In this document: in pieces, positions 7,736 to 13,634 of the stretch | Position numbering within the stretch: the first letter of the stretch is position 1 | How the letters are laid out: each line of letters starts with the position of its first letter | Origin: Coriobacteriia bacterium | GTDB lineage: Bacteria; Actinomycetota; Coriobacteriia; WRKU01; WQUG01 | DNA length: 13,634 nt | Assembly (NCBI GenBank): GCA_009785705.1 | Contig: WQVS01000030.1 | Location: 1 to 13,634 of the forward strand | Direction: 5' to 3' | Notes under the pieces: generated by a model | Seen by the model: the letters and a program-made list of their open reading frames with translations, nothing else | What the model was told of the DNA's origin: nothing | Databases searched by the model: none | Position numbers and translations under genes: made by a program

Positions 7736-8456
7736 GCTCTGAGACTGCGTCCTCGATAGCCTCAAAAATCTCAATTAGTTCTGCCTCGCTCATTACACGG
7801 CCTTCTAGCTCTTCAAAACTGTAGGGCAAAACCTGATCTTCTGCTACAGCAAAATCGCTAAAGAATTGTCCGTAAGATCCCTCTTCGTTTTCTGCCAAGA
7901 CAAAGATGCCTATCCAAGACCAGTAAATACGATACTCTGAATGCTTGTAGGCATTACCGTAGGTACCGATTAGAAAGCTAGTCAGTTCACCTTTGGCTGT
8001 TAGGTACTTCTGATAATCATCATCAAAGCTGTGCGCAATCATAGCTGTATGCTGTTCTCGCCATATAAGTAAACTGCGCTGCCAGTCTCCTGCATCATCA
8101 TAAAGCGGCAAGAAATACATTGCAGGTCTTAGAGAATCTATCCAGTCCTCTACATGTGCACCATTAGTGCCGTCTGCACTACTCGTTCCCAAAGGGAAAA
8201 CTTCAAGGTAATTATCTAAGGGAGCCTGCATGCCAAAAATCTCTTGTCCAGCAAGAATGCGATAATCTGGAGTCTGCAAAGCACTTGCTGTCACATCTGC
8301 CGGATCTTCCCAAATTATGAGCCAGTCTTGTGTGCTTATAGGTCGTGACAGGTCATAGCGCGCCGTGCTGACATAGCAGCCTGTCAACACTAAGGTACTT
8401 GCCGTTAGCCCTGCTGTAAGCATGACAAGAACAAGGATGCGGTAAAAAACATGCAC
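7731..8456 (-). CDS. Predicted lipoprotein of unknown function
   Basis: I do not recognise this family. The 241-residue product starts with a lipoprotein signal: a short n-region with Arg6, hydrophobic core at about 7-24, and lipobox LTGC with Cys27 as the predicted lipid-modified residue, so it should be anchored outside the membrane. The mature part is acidic and rich in Trp and Tyr (for example DWLIIWEDP, YRIYWSWIGIFVL), with a helical Glu-rich C-terminus (EAELIEIFEAIEDAVSEP). No catalytic motif is visible. The start is GTG 8456-8454, preceded by an AGGT-type site 7 bases away that overlaps the stop of the upstream gene; the internal ATG at codon 12 would remove the n-region. It begins 9 bases after the membrane protein gene, so the two are almost certainly co-translated and may work together at the cell surface. 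Confidence 0.75.
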   Translation of the reverse strand: MHVFYRILVLVMLTAGLTASTLVLTGCYVSTARYDLSRPISTQDWLIIWEDPADVTASALQTPDYRILAGQEIFGMQAPLDNYLEVFPLGTSSADGTNGAHVEDWIDSLRPAMYFLPLYDDAGDWQRSLLIWREQHTAMIAHSFDDDYQKYLTAKGELTSFLIGTYGNAYKHSEYRIYWSWIGIFVLAENEEGSYGQFFSDFAVAEDQVLPYSFEELEGRVMSEAELIEIFEAIEDAVSEP

Positions 8457-8465
8457 AGCTTCTAC

Positions 8466-9995
8466 CTAAATCATAAGCAAGGCTACGATTACCCCAACGA
8501 TTCCTATTGCAGCAAGTGCAAATACTGGAACCTTTGGCATCTTGCCACCCTTGTCCATGGCACGTCCAAACAGAAAGAATACAAAGGGATGCACTAAGAA
8601 GGGCATGGCGAAGATAAAGGGTAGCAAGCTTGCAATTTCTGCTCCAAACATACCATCTTGCGTTGCAGCAAAAAGACCAAAGTGTGAAAGTGATGAAGTT
8701 ACTGCGGCTGCTGCGTAGTCTAAGTCCATGCCTGCAAGGCTCAACATGATGAAGCCACCAAACATCGCAGTCAACTGCCATCCTAGTGAAAACTTCATAA
8801 GGCCTGAAATCTCTTTATGTTCTTCGCCTTTCGCGGCTCTTAAAGTCCGGAAAGAAAGTCCTGTCAAAACGACACCAACGGCCAATACAGCCAGTGCAGG
8901 AATAAGTGTTAAGCTGCCCTGGGCAGCACTAATAGCAAGTACCGAAAACACAAAGATGTGCGCAATAAAGGGCATATTAACCATAATCGGTGCCCTGCTA
9001 GCTGCCTTCTTTCCTAGGTCACCAGCAGTACAGGCACCCGTAAGTCCCGCATGAGATAGACCACCTGCAAGTCCAGGCGCCAGATTACGTATGTCGATTG
9101 TTCGCGCCAACAGTATCAAGAGGGAGATACCTCCAAACATCCAGAGAAGTTGCCCAAAGAAGCCAAAGACCAGGACTGCATTCATCTCACTTGCCCCGAA
9201 AGCTTCCATAATGCGCGAACCACCAACCATAAAGTTTGCAGCCAGCACAATAGGAAGACCTGCAAAAAGCAGTGACCTTACTGTTGAACCAAAGGACCAC
9301 TTATAGAAAACTGCCCCAAGACTTGCCGTCAGTACCATGGCAAAAAATATTTGTGGCAGTGCTATAATGGGCGCAATCCAAACAGCCGCATAAAAACTTG
9401 CAACCAAGATAAGACAAATGATGAAAGTCTCCAGTATGCCTTTTCTCACGTATAGTTTTCTATTCTTAAAAGTTGTTCTGTGATCAATCAGTATTATCGA
9501 AGAGGTTAAACCTACAAAGGCCATAAGAGGATAATACTGACTAAGAAGTCCTGCATCAAAACCTACAACAAGCCTAAAGATAGATTCAATCCCCAATAAA
9601 AGGAAGAAGGCGCGGATAATGAAGAAGAGTTGACCGCTGGTTGTTCCTACAACAACCTCTTCTTCAGACAAAACAACTGACTTATCATCTGCGACTACTT
9701 TTTTATGAAAGACTTTCCGCAGTTCTTGACCCCCCACAAAGAAGGTCGCAATCAGTGCAATTATAGTAGTCCGACTAACCAGATCAACTAAGACAAATTC
9801 TGACAATCCTGGTTGGGCAACACCCGTAGCCACAAGAATATAGCCCATACCCAAACCAAAGATTACGACAAGCAGAATCGCAGAGTATCTAGTTCCTGCA
9901 ACAAGTGTCCTGGCAACCAGCACTAGAGGAACTAAGAGAAAGAGTGTCAACCAAAAATGGTTCAACAATTGAATGTCGTTAAGAACGTCTGGCAC
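8466..9995 (-). CDS. Polytopic membrane protein with internal duplication, transporter-like
   Basis: Family not recognised. The 509 residues carry about a dozen hydrophobic segments and a charged loop at about 91-116. Two blocks repeat: about 280-355 and 405-478. Each has MFGG (286-289; 411-414), then LSHxGLxxAxxxGxxG (from 313; from 436), then MPFxxHxFVF (341-350; 464-473). From LSH onward they align without gaps at an offset of 123, conserving two histidine pairs (H315/H438, H346/H469). About three membrane segments separate them, so the repeats may have inverted topology, as in many secondary transporters. The N-terminal ATFFVGGQELRK resembles a segment common in ion antiporters; that is only suggestive. 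The start is GTG 9995-9993 with GAGAGG 6 bases upstream. The lipoprotein gene follows after 9 bases. A solute or ion carrier is my inference; substrate unknown. Confidence 0.8.
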   Translation of the reverse strand: MPDVLNDIQLLNHFWLTLFLLVPLVLVARTLVAGTRYSAILLVVIFGLGMGYILVATGVAQPGLSEFVLVDLVSRTTIIALIATFFVGGQELRKVFHKKVVADDKSVVLSEEEVVVGTTSGQLFFIIRAFFLLLGIESIFRLVVGFDAGLLSQYYPLMAFVGLTSSIILIDHRTTFKNRKLYVRKGILETFIICLILVASFYAAVWIAPIIALPQIFFAMVLTASLGAVFYKWSFGSTVRSLLFAGLPIVLAANFMVGGSRIMEAFGASEMNAVLVFGFFGQLLWMFGGISLLILLARTIDIRNLAPGLAGGLSHAGLTGACTAGDLGKKAASRAPIMVNMPFIAHIFVFSVLAISAAQGSLTLIPALAVLAVGVVLTGLSFRTLRAAKGEEHKEISGLMKFSLGWQLTAMFGGFIMLSLAGMDLDYAAAAVTSSLSHFGLFAATQDGMFGAEIASLLPFIFAMPFLVHPFVFFLFGRAMDKGGKMPKVPVFALAAIGIVGVIVALLMI

Positions 9996-10001
9996 TTATT
10001 T

Positions 10002-10007
10002 CCTCTC
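10002..10007 (-). promoter_or_regulatory. Ribosome binding site supporting the GTG start of the membrane protein
   Basis: Minus-strand GAGAGG, 6 bases before GTG 9995-9993. Confidence 0.65.
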
Positions 10008-10050
10008 TTCGCACATAATCGGTCATACAGGCTTGATTGTAAAAATCTAC

Positions 10051-10077
10051 ATAGTATAGGATTTTATCAGACAACAA
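10051..10077 (-). promoter_or_regulatory. Weak promoter-like pair upstream of the membrane protein gene
   Basis: On the minus strand TTGTTG (10077-10072) and TACTAT (10056-10051) are separated by only 15 bases, within the AT-rich 117-base gap after rpe. The -10 is acceptable but the -35 and spacing are poor, so the gene may instead be read through from rpe. No convincing terminator follows rpe. Confidence 0.25.
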
Positions 10078-10112
10078 AAGAAAGGTTGCAGCGCGAAAGG
10101 CAGCACGGGAAC

Positions 10113-10778
10113 TTATAACTGCGCAATTGCCTCAATGATGTCCCTATGAGCCTGCTTTGGATCTTCTGCTTTGAAGAAGGCATTTCCTGCCACGAATATC
10201 TGGGCTCCTGCCGCGGCACACTGCACTGCCGTTTCTGAGTTGATGCCCCCATCTACCTGTACAAGAGGTCGACATCCCGTGCTTTCACAAAGTGCCTTTA
10301 GTTCACCCAGGCGCTCTATAGTTCCTGGAATAAAAGATTGTCCTGAAAAACCAGGAAATACTGACATGATAAGCACCATATCAAGATAGGGCAAAAACTC
10401 CTCTAGTGAAACCACGGGTGCATCTGGCTTGATAGATAGACCAAATTTCTTCCCCTGAGACTGAACTAGCTGCGCCATTTTGCGCACATCTTGCGCAGAC
10501 TCAAGGTGTACCGTGATATAGTCACATCCCGCATCAAGGTACCACTGAATCGTCTCATCCGGATTATCAATCATGAGATGTGCATCAAAAACAAGTTCGG
10601 AGCAGGGGCGCAAAGAGGCAATAAGGGGCGGTCCAAAGGTAAGGTTGGGCACAAAGTGCCCATCCATCACATCAAGATGAATCCAGGGAGCACCAGCCCC
10701 CTCAACAGTCTTCAAGGCCCCTCGCAAATCAGCAAAATCAGCAGACAACAACGAAGGCGAAACTATAATTTTTTCCAT
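10113..10778 (-). CDS. rpe: Ribulose-phosphate 3-epimerase
   Basis: Interconverts ribulose 5-phosphate and xylulose 5-phosphate in the pentose phosphate pathway; cytoplasmic TIM barrel with a bound divalent metal. 221 residues, the normal length. Visible: SPSLLSADF (7-15), H34 and D36 in HLDVMDGHF, H67 in DAHLM, and D176 in QVDGGI, which together are the metal ligands and the two acid/base aspartates, all intact. The phosphate/active-site loop reads MSVFPGFSGQSF (138-149), where the family usually has N-P-G-F-G-G-Q, so Asn and one Gly are replaced by Phe141 and Ser145. ATG 10778-10776 has AGGA 5 to 6 bases upstream. It follows rho after 137 bases, nearly all taken up by the giant hairpin, which may control how much rho transcript reaches rpe. 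Assignment is secure. Confidence 0.96.
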   Translation of the reverse strand: MEKIIVSPSLLSADFADLRGALKTVEGAGAPWIHLDVMDGHFVPNLTFGPPLIASLRPCSELVFDAHLMIDNPDETIQWYLDAGCDYITVHLESAQDVRKMAQLVQSQGKKFGLSIKPDAPVVSLEEFLPYLDMVLIMSVFPGFSGQSFIPGTIERLGELKALCESTGCRPLVQVDGGINSETAVQCAAAGAQIFVAGNAFFKAEDPKQAHRDIIEAIAQL

Positions 10779-10796
10779 TTCTTTCCTTCCAAAGAC

Positions 10797-10916
10797 AAAA
10801 CGCTCCAGATGTTCAAGGTTCGTGCTGGTTTATAAGAATGGAAGCGGAGCGCACTAAGCTGCGCGAGCATTTCATTCTTATAAACCAGTGCGGAGATTGG
10901 GCATCTGGAGCGTTTT
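10797..10916. repeat. 120-base in-register palindrome between rho and rpe
   Basis: Two 57-base arms (10797-10853 and 10860-10916) pair in one continuous register around the 6-base loop CTAAGC. 44 positions are Watson-Crick, including perfect runs of 15 (AAAACGCTCCAGATG with its complement) and 16 (CTGGTTTATAAGAATG with its complement). Six more are G-U pairs if the plus strand is transcribed, and seven are mismatched. The right arm ends inside the rho TAA (10918-10916). On the minus strand the outer stem is followed by TTTTGTCTTT, so it could act as a terminator or attenuator between rho and rpe, or as an RNase III target. On the plus strand it is followed by TTTTTAGG. There is no obvious target-site duplication, so a mobile element is less likely but not excluded. 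Confidence 0.9.
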
Positions 10917-12487
10917 TAGGATACGTCACTGCCTGCCTGTGCCGCCTTTCGCGCCATCTTTGTCAACAGGTCCATATTCGTTTCAGTCTGCTTATAGCCG
11001 TTAATTAGCTGCTGCATTGAACGGTCAGGGTCAACATTATGTAAGATACGACGAACACCCCAAACCAAGGGCGCCTCGTGTGCTTCTAGCAACAATTCTT
11101 CCTTACGCGTACCTGAAGCAACAATATCAATAGCTGGGAAGATGCGACGATCTGCCAGACTACGGTCAAGGCGTAGTTCCATATTGCCCGTACCCTTGAA
11201 CTCTTCAAAAATAACTTCGTCCATCTTAGACCCAGTTTCGATAAGGGCTGTAGCCAAAATGGTCAGCGACCCTCCGCCCTCAATATTGCGTGCTGCACCA
11301 AAGAACTTCTTCGGTGGGTATAGCGCAGCCGAATCAACACCACCAGAAAGAATACGACCCGAAGCAGGTGCCGCCAGATTATAAGCACGAGCAAGCCTCG
11401 TAATTGAATCTAGCAAAATCACTACATCACGACCAGCCTCTACCAAGCGCTTCGCGCGTTCTAGTACGAGCTCCGTTACTGCAATGTGATTCTCAGAGGG
11501 CATGTCAAAGGTACTAGAAATAACCTCACCATGGATTGAGCGCTGCATGTCAGTTACTTCTTCTGGGCGCTCGTCAACCAAGAGGCACATCAGGTGCACT
11601 TCTGGATTATTAGCATGGATTGAAGCTGCAATATCTTTCAGAATTTCTGTCTTACCCGCCTTTGGAGGCGAAACGATCATTCCGCGCTGACCCTTCCCGA
11701 TAGGGGCGACCAGGTCAATTGTGCGGGAAGAAAAGTCCTTACCGCCACGCTCCATCACCAGACGCTCATCGGGATAAACAGGTGTCAGAGAACTAAAGCG
11801 AGCACGGTCACCTAGGTCTTCTAGGACAATCCCGTTAACACTGGCAATCTCTTTAAGGGCAGCGAACTTCTCATTTTCACGCGGGGGGCGACCTTGTCTA
11901 CCTGAAACAAAGTCCCCACGACGCAAACGATTGCGCCTAATCAGCGAAGCTGATACATAAACGTCACTAGGGCCTGCCAAATATCCCGTAGTACGCAAGA
12001 AACCATAACCCTCTGGGAGCGTATCCAATACCCCTTCAACAGGCTGCATTTCTGCTTCCCTGCGGGCAGCTTCAGCAGCTGCTGCTTCTACTGCTGCCTC
12101 TGCAGCAGCCCTTTCTGCCTCCGCAAGCGCATTTTCTGCACGTGCAATATAGGCAGCATGGACTTGCTCTACTAAATCGGCCTTTGGTATCGCTGATTTT
12201 TTCAACTCTAGGCCTAAATCTGCTGCAATAGTGCGCAGTTCTGCAACTTTATTTTTTGCCAGTTCTTCCTTTTCAGGAACTGGTGGAAGAGTAATTTTGG
12301 GTTGAGCAGCAGCCTTTTGTGATTTTTGCGACTGGTCTCTTTGCTGAGAGTGCTGCCTTCCGCGATGTCCACCTTGCCTGTGACCCTGTTTACCGCCCTT
12401 TGCTGACTTACCAGAACCCTTGCTCTGATTACCAGCATCATTCATGCCACTACTACGTCGACTTCTTTTTCTAGGACGTTGGTTCAT
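10916..12487 (-). CDS. rho: Transcription termination factor Rho
   Basis: Hexameric RNA-dependent ATPase that unwinds RNA from RNA polymerase. 523 residues from the chosen start, about 100 more than E. coli Rho. Order: a basic Gly/Ser/Gln-rich tail (1-62), typical of actinobacterial Rho; Rho_N helical domain (about 75-110); an inserted Ala/Glu-rich helix (114-146); the cold-shock RNA-binding domain (about 150-222, with EGYGFLR); and the RecA-like motor with Walker A PPKAGKT (274-280), VDERPEE (304-310), Walker B VVILLD (355-360), the Q-loop region (376-385) and the R-loop around 421-435 (MDEVIFEEFKGTGN). Start ATG 12487 overlaps the tal TGA as ATGA, with AAGG 10 bases upstream; a TTG at 12508 is the other option. 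The coding end runs into the giant hairpin. All catalytic motifs look intact. Confidence 0.97.
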   Translation of the reverse strand: MNQRPRKRSRRSSGMNDAGNQSKGSGKSAKGGKQGHRQGGHRGRQHSQQRDQSQKSQKAAAQPKITLPPVPEKEELAKNKVAELRTIAADLGLELKKSAIPKADLVEQVHAAYIARAENALAEAERAAAEAAVEAAAAEAARREAEMQPVEGVLDTLPEGYGFLRTTGYLAGPSDVYVSASLIRRNRLRRGDFVSGRQGRPPRENEKFAALKEIASVNGIVLEDLGDRARFSSLTPVYPDERLVMERGGKDFSSRTIDLVAPIGKGQRGMIVSPPKAGKTEILKDIAASIHANNPEVHLMCLLVDERPEEVTDMQRSIHGEVISSTFDMPSENHIAVTELVLERAKRLVEAGRDVVILLDSITRLARAYNLAAPASGRILSGGVDSAALYPPKKFFGAARNIEGGGSLTILATALIETGSKMDEVIFEEFKGTGNMELRLDRSLADRRIFPAIDIVASGTRKEELLLEAHEAPLVWGVRRILHNVDPDRSMQQLINGYKQTETNMDLLTKMARKAAQAGSDVS

Positions 12488-13146
12488 GCCTGGACTACCT
12501 TCTTCCAATCTGCTTCAAAGGACGCCAGTCCTCTATCTGTTAATGGATGTTCAACCAATTTCTTCAGAACACCAAAGGGTACCGTTGCAATGTCAGCACC
12601 CATGAGTGCTGACTGTGTTACATGATGCGCACTTCTGATAGAAGCCGCAATAATCTCTACTGATTGATCAAAATCATAGCTAGCGACAGCTGCTACAACA
12701 TCTTCCAGTTGCGCCAAACCATCTTCACTAATATCATCAAAGCGCCCCACAAAGGGTGATATGTAGGCTGCTCCTGCACGCGCTGCCATGATTGCCTGAG
12801 GAACACTAAAGCACAAGGTCATATTCACGGGAATATCCTTTGCAGCAAGTGCCTTCGTTGCGGCAAGTCCTTCAATCATTGTGGGAATCTTCACAACAAC
12901 ATTAGGGGCTAGAGCTGCAAGTTCTTCTCCTTCGCGAATAATCTCTTCGCGAGTAGTACCCACTGCTTCAGCTGATACAGGGCCATCGGTCAGTTCACAG
13001 ATGCGCTGAATGTGTGTGTTAAAGTCTGCGAGCTTACCGCCAATCTTGGCGTAAAGTGTTGGGTTGGTAGTTACACCCGCAACAACCCCCCAGCTACACG
13101 CTTCTTCAATCTCATTCAAGTCGGCTGTGTCCAAAAAGAATTTCAT
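12484..13146 (-). CDS. tal: Transaldolase, TalC/Fsa family
   Basis: Transfers a dihydroxyacetone unit between sugar phosphates in the non-oxidative pentose phosphate pathway. 220 residues, the size of the short TalC/fructose-6-phosphate aldolase group. Visible: D6 in FLDTAD, GVTTNPTL (24-31), E60 in SAEAVG, Schiff-base K86 in VVVKIP, EGLAATKAL (92-100) and SPFVGRFDD (130-138). The Glu at 60 and Phe at 132 fit transaldolases; aldolases of the Fsa type have Gln and Tyr at these places, so transaldolase is preferred. Start ATG 13146-13144 is chosen because the product then begins MKFFLDTAD as in homologues, with AAGGA 9 bases upstream; a TTG at 13164 would add six residues. The stop overlaps the rho start (ATGA), giving translational coupling. 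It is the first gene after the promoter at 13319-13347. Confidence 0.95.
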   Translation of the reverse strand: MKFFLDTADLNEIEEACSWGVVAGVTTNPTLYAKIGGKLADFNTHIQRICELTDGPVSAEAVGTTREEIIREGEELAALAPNVVVKIPTMIEGLAATKALAAKDIPVNMTLCFSVPQAIMAARAGAAYISPFVGRFDDISEDGLAQLEDVVAAVASYDFDQSVEIIAASIRSAHHVTQSALMGADIATVPFGVLKKLVEHPLTDRGLASFEADWKKVVQA

Positions 13147-13195
13147 GGAGTTCTGTCCTTTCAAAGATCAGTACAAAGACACCTTCAAATCAGGC

Positions 13196-13209
13196 GGATA
13201 GCTCTATCC
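13196..13209. promoter_or_regulatory. Short dyad in the tal leader, operator candidate
   Basis: GGATAG (13196-13201) and CTATCC (13204-13209) are perfect inverted copies separated by two bases, about 50 bases upstream of the tal start. The 2-base gap is too small for a hairpin loop without losing pairs, so a DNA-binding site is more natural. No regulator is identifiable. Confidence 0.35.
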
Positions 13210-13234
13210 CAGTTATGGCTGTGGCGTTTTACAC

Positions 13235-13288
13235 ACACGCGAACGTGTAGTTATCTTTCAAGGAGTTCGGTGGAGTAATAAGCCTTGA
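13235..13288 (-). other. Structured 5' leader of the tal-rho transcript
   Basis: In the transcribed (minus) strand, ACACG-TTCG-CGTGT (13248-13235) forms a 5-base stem with a four-base UUCG loop, and TCAAGG/CCTTGA (13288-13283 and 13263-13258) can form a 6-base stem around a 19-base loop. From the predicted promoter the leader is about 165 bases. I found no match to riboswitch or T-box consensus sequences I know. Confidence 0.35.
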
Positions 13289-13318
13289 TTCCAGGCAGAG
13301 TTCAAATCATTAAACACT

Positions 13319-13347
13319 ATTATGCGGTATGCCAAGTACTGAGTCAA
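13319..13347 (-). promoter_or_regulatory. Predicted housekeeping promoter for tal-rho
   Basis: On the minus strand -35 TTGACT (13347-13342) and -10 CATAAT (13324-13319) are separated by exactly 17 bases; each matches the sigma70/sigmaA consensus at five of six positions. Transcription should begin near 13312, giving a leader of about 165 bases before the tal ATG. It lies downstream of the terminator at 13387-13417, so tal-rho appears to be an independent transcription unit. This is the best promoter match in the window. Confidence 0.7.
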
Positions 13348-13386
13348 ATCTATTTAAGACCAAAATTAGCGAAACTTAACAACAAA

Positions 13387-13417
13387 CCACCACCAAGGCA
13401 TCTGAGCCTGGTGGCGG
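13387..13417 (-). terminator. Intrinsic terminator for a transcript entering from the right
   Basis: The minus strand shows a GC-rich stem, CCACCAGGC paired with GCCTTGGTGG (one bulged base), loop TCAGAT, extended by a CC/GG pair across a mismatch, then TTTGTTGTTAAGTTT. The plus strand has no T-run after the stem. No gene is seen in the 217 bases to its right, so the transcript it ends must start near or beyond the window edge or be a small RNA. Confidence 0.65.
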
Positions 13418-13634
13418 TCTAGGCAAAAGAAGCACTCTTCATGTCCCTGTTGATAGTTCTTGTGGATGAGGGGGAAAGAGTATCTTCTAACTTAAGAGCT
13501 TAAGGCTCTCTTAAGTTTCTTAGAAGCTAGCTATAGGTAGCTAAAGTGTGTTTTGTCTCTTTAAGTTGTAGTAGCTCCGTATTCTTTCTCACTCTTTCTG
13601 TCCATATAGATTAAAATGAGAGCAAAGATTGCAA
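13418..13634. other. Gene-free AT-rich stretch with repeated AACTTAA sites
   Basis: No reading frame with a ribosome site and no tRNA-like sequence is visible. It contains an inverted repeat, AACTTAAGAG (13489-13498) with CTCTTAAGTT (13508-13517), flanked by CTTCTA (13484-13489) and TAGAAG (13521-13526). CTTAAG occurs three times in 25 bases (13491, 13499, 13510). A further TTAAGTT lies at 13561-13567, and another AACTTAA lies outside the stretch at 13373-13379. Two DnaA-box-like nonamers occur at 13448-13456 and 13461-13469. This may be a control region for a gene beyond the edge. Confidence 0.5.

Noticed and set aside
8353..8781. A 142-codon minus-strand frame over the lipoprotein/membrane gene junction
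   Set aside because: It overlaps both better-supported genes, and its Cys/Arg-rich composition looks like frame-shifted membrane-protein sequence.
10797..10916. The palindrome as a MITE or insertion remnant
   Set aside because: No flanking target duplication and no second copy in the window; the edge lies exactly in the rho stop. A genome-wide search for copies could revive this idea.
13165..13278. Plus-strand coding frame in the tal leader
   Set aside because: It runs antisense into tal, has no ribosome site and no recognisable protein pattern.
13424..13447. Seven-codon minus-strand reading frame (MKSASFA) just before the terminator, as an attenuator leader peptide
   Set aside because: Only a weak AGGGA precedes it, there are no regulatory codon runs, and the tal promoter lies downstream of the terminator, so attenuation of tal is unlikely.
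13418..13634. A tRNA or other known RNA gene
   Set aside because: No T-loop sequence or cloverleaf pairing was found on either strand.

Overview
All eleven protein genes lie on the minus strand, so transcription runs from the right edge to the left. The layout suggests a moderate-GC Gram-positive, most likely an actinobacterium. Reasons: the dapA-rnj-(uppP)-ftsK order, a single RNase J with a basic tail, a Rho with a long basic N-terminal extension, and frequent GTG/TTG starts with strong Shine-Dalgarno sites. The modest GC would fit Coriobacteriia (Atopobium-like) better than high-GC actinobacteria, but this is inference from gene content, not a database match. Proximity of a TalC-type transaldolase to rho is also known in Bacillus.

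Right part (13634 to 10113): about 490 gene-free bases carry a minus-strand terminator, an AT-rich patch of inverted repeats and a good promoter (TTGACT-17-CATAAT). Then come tal and rho, which overlap by ATGA, then an unusual 120-base in-register palindrome that begins inside the rho stop codon, then rpe. Two pentose-phosphate enzymes therefore flank the transcription termination factor, with a very large hairpin between rho and rpe.

Middle (9995 to 7731): a 509-residue polytopic membrane protein I do not recognise is followed 9 bases later by a lipoprotein of unknown function. The membrane protein has a clear internal duplication with paired histidines. This pair is the best candidate here for an undescribed protein system. 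A 203-base gap with several inverted repeats follows.

Left part (7527 to 1): dapA, rnj, uppP, ftsK, a RodZ-like HTH membrane protein and def (running off the left edge) form a tight, largely overlapping block. It covers lysine/diaminopimelate synthesis, RNA turnover, cell-wall lipid carrier recycling, chromosome translocation at the septum, cell shape and protein N-terminal maturation. I saw no tRNA, rRNA, insertion sequence, CRISPR array or broken gene.
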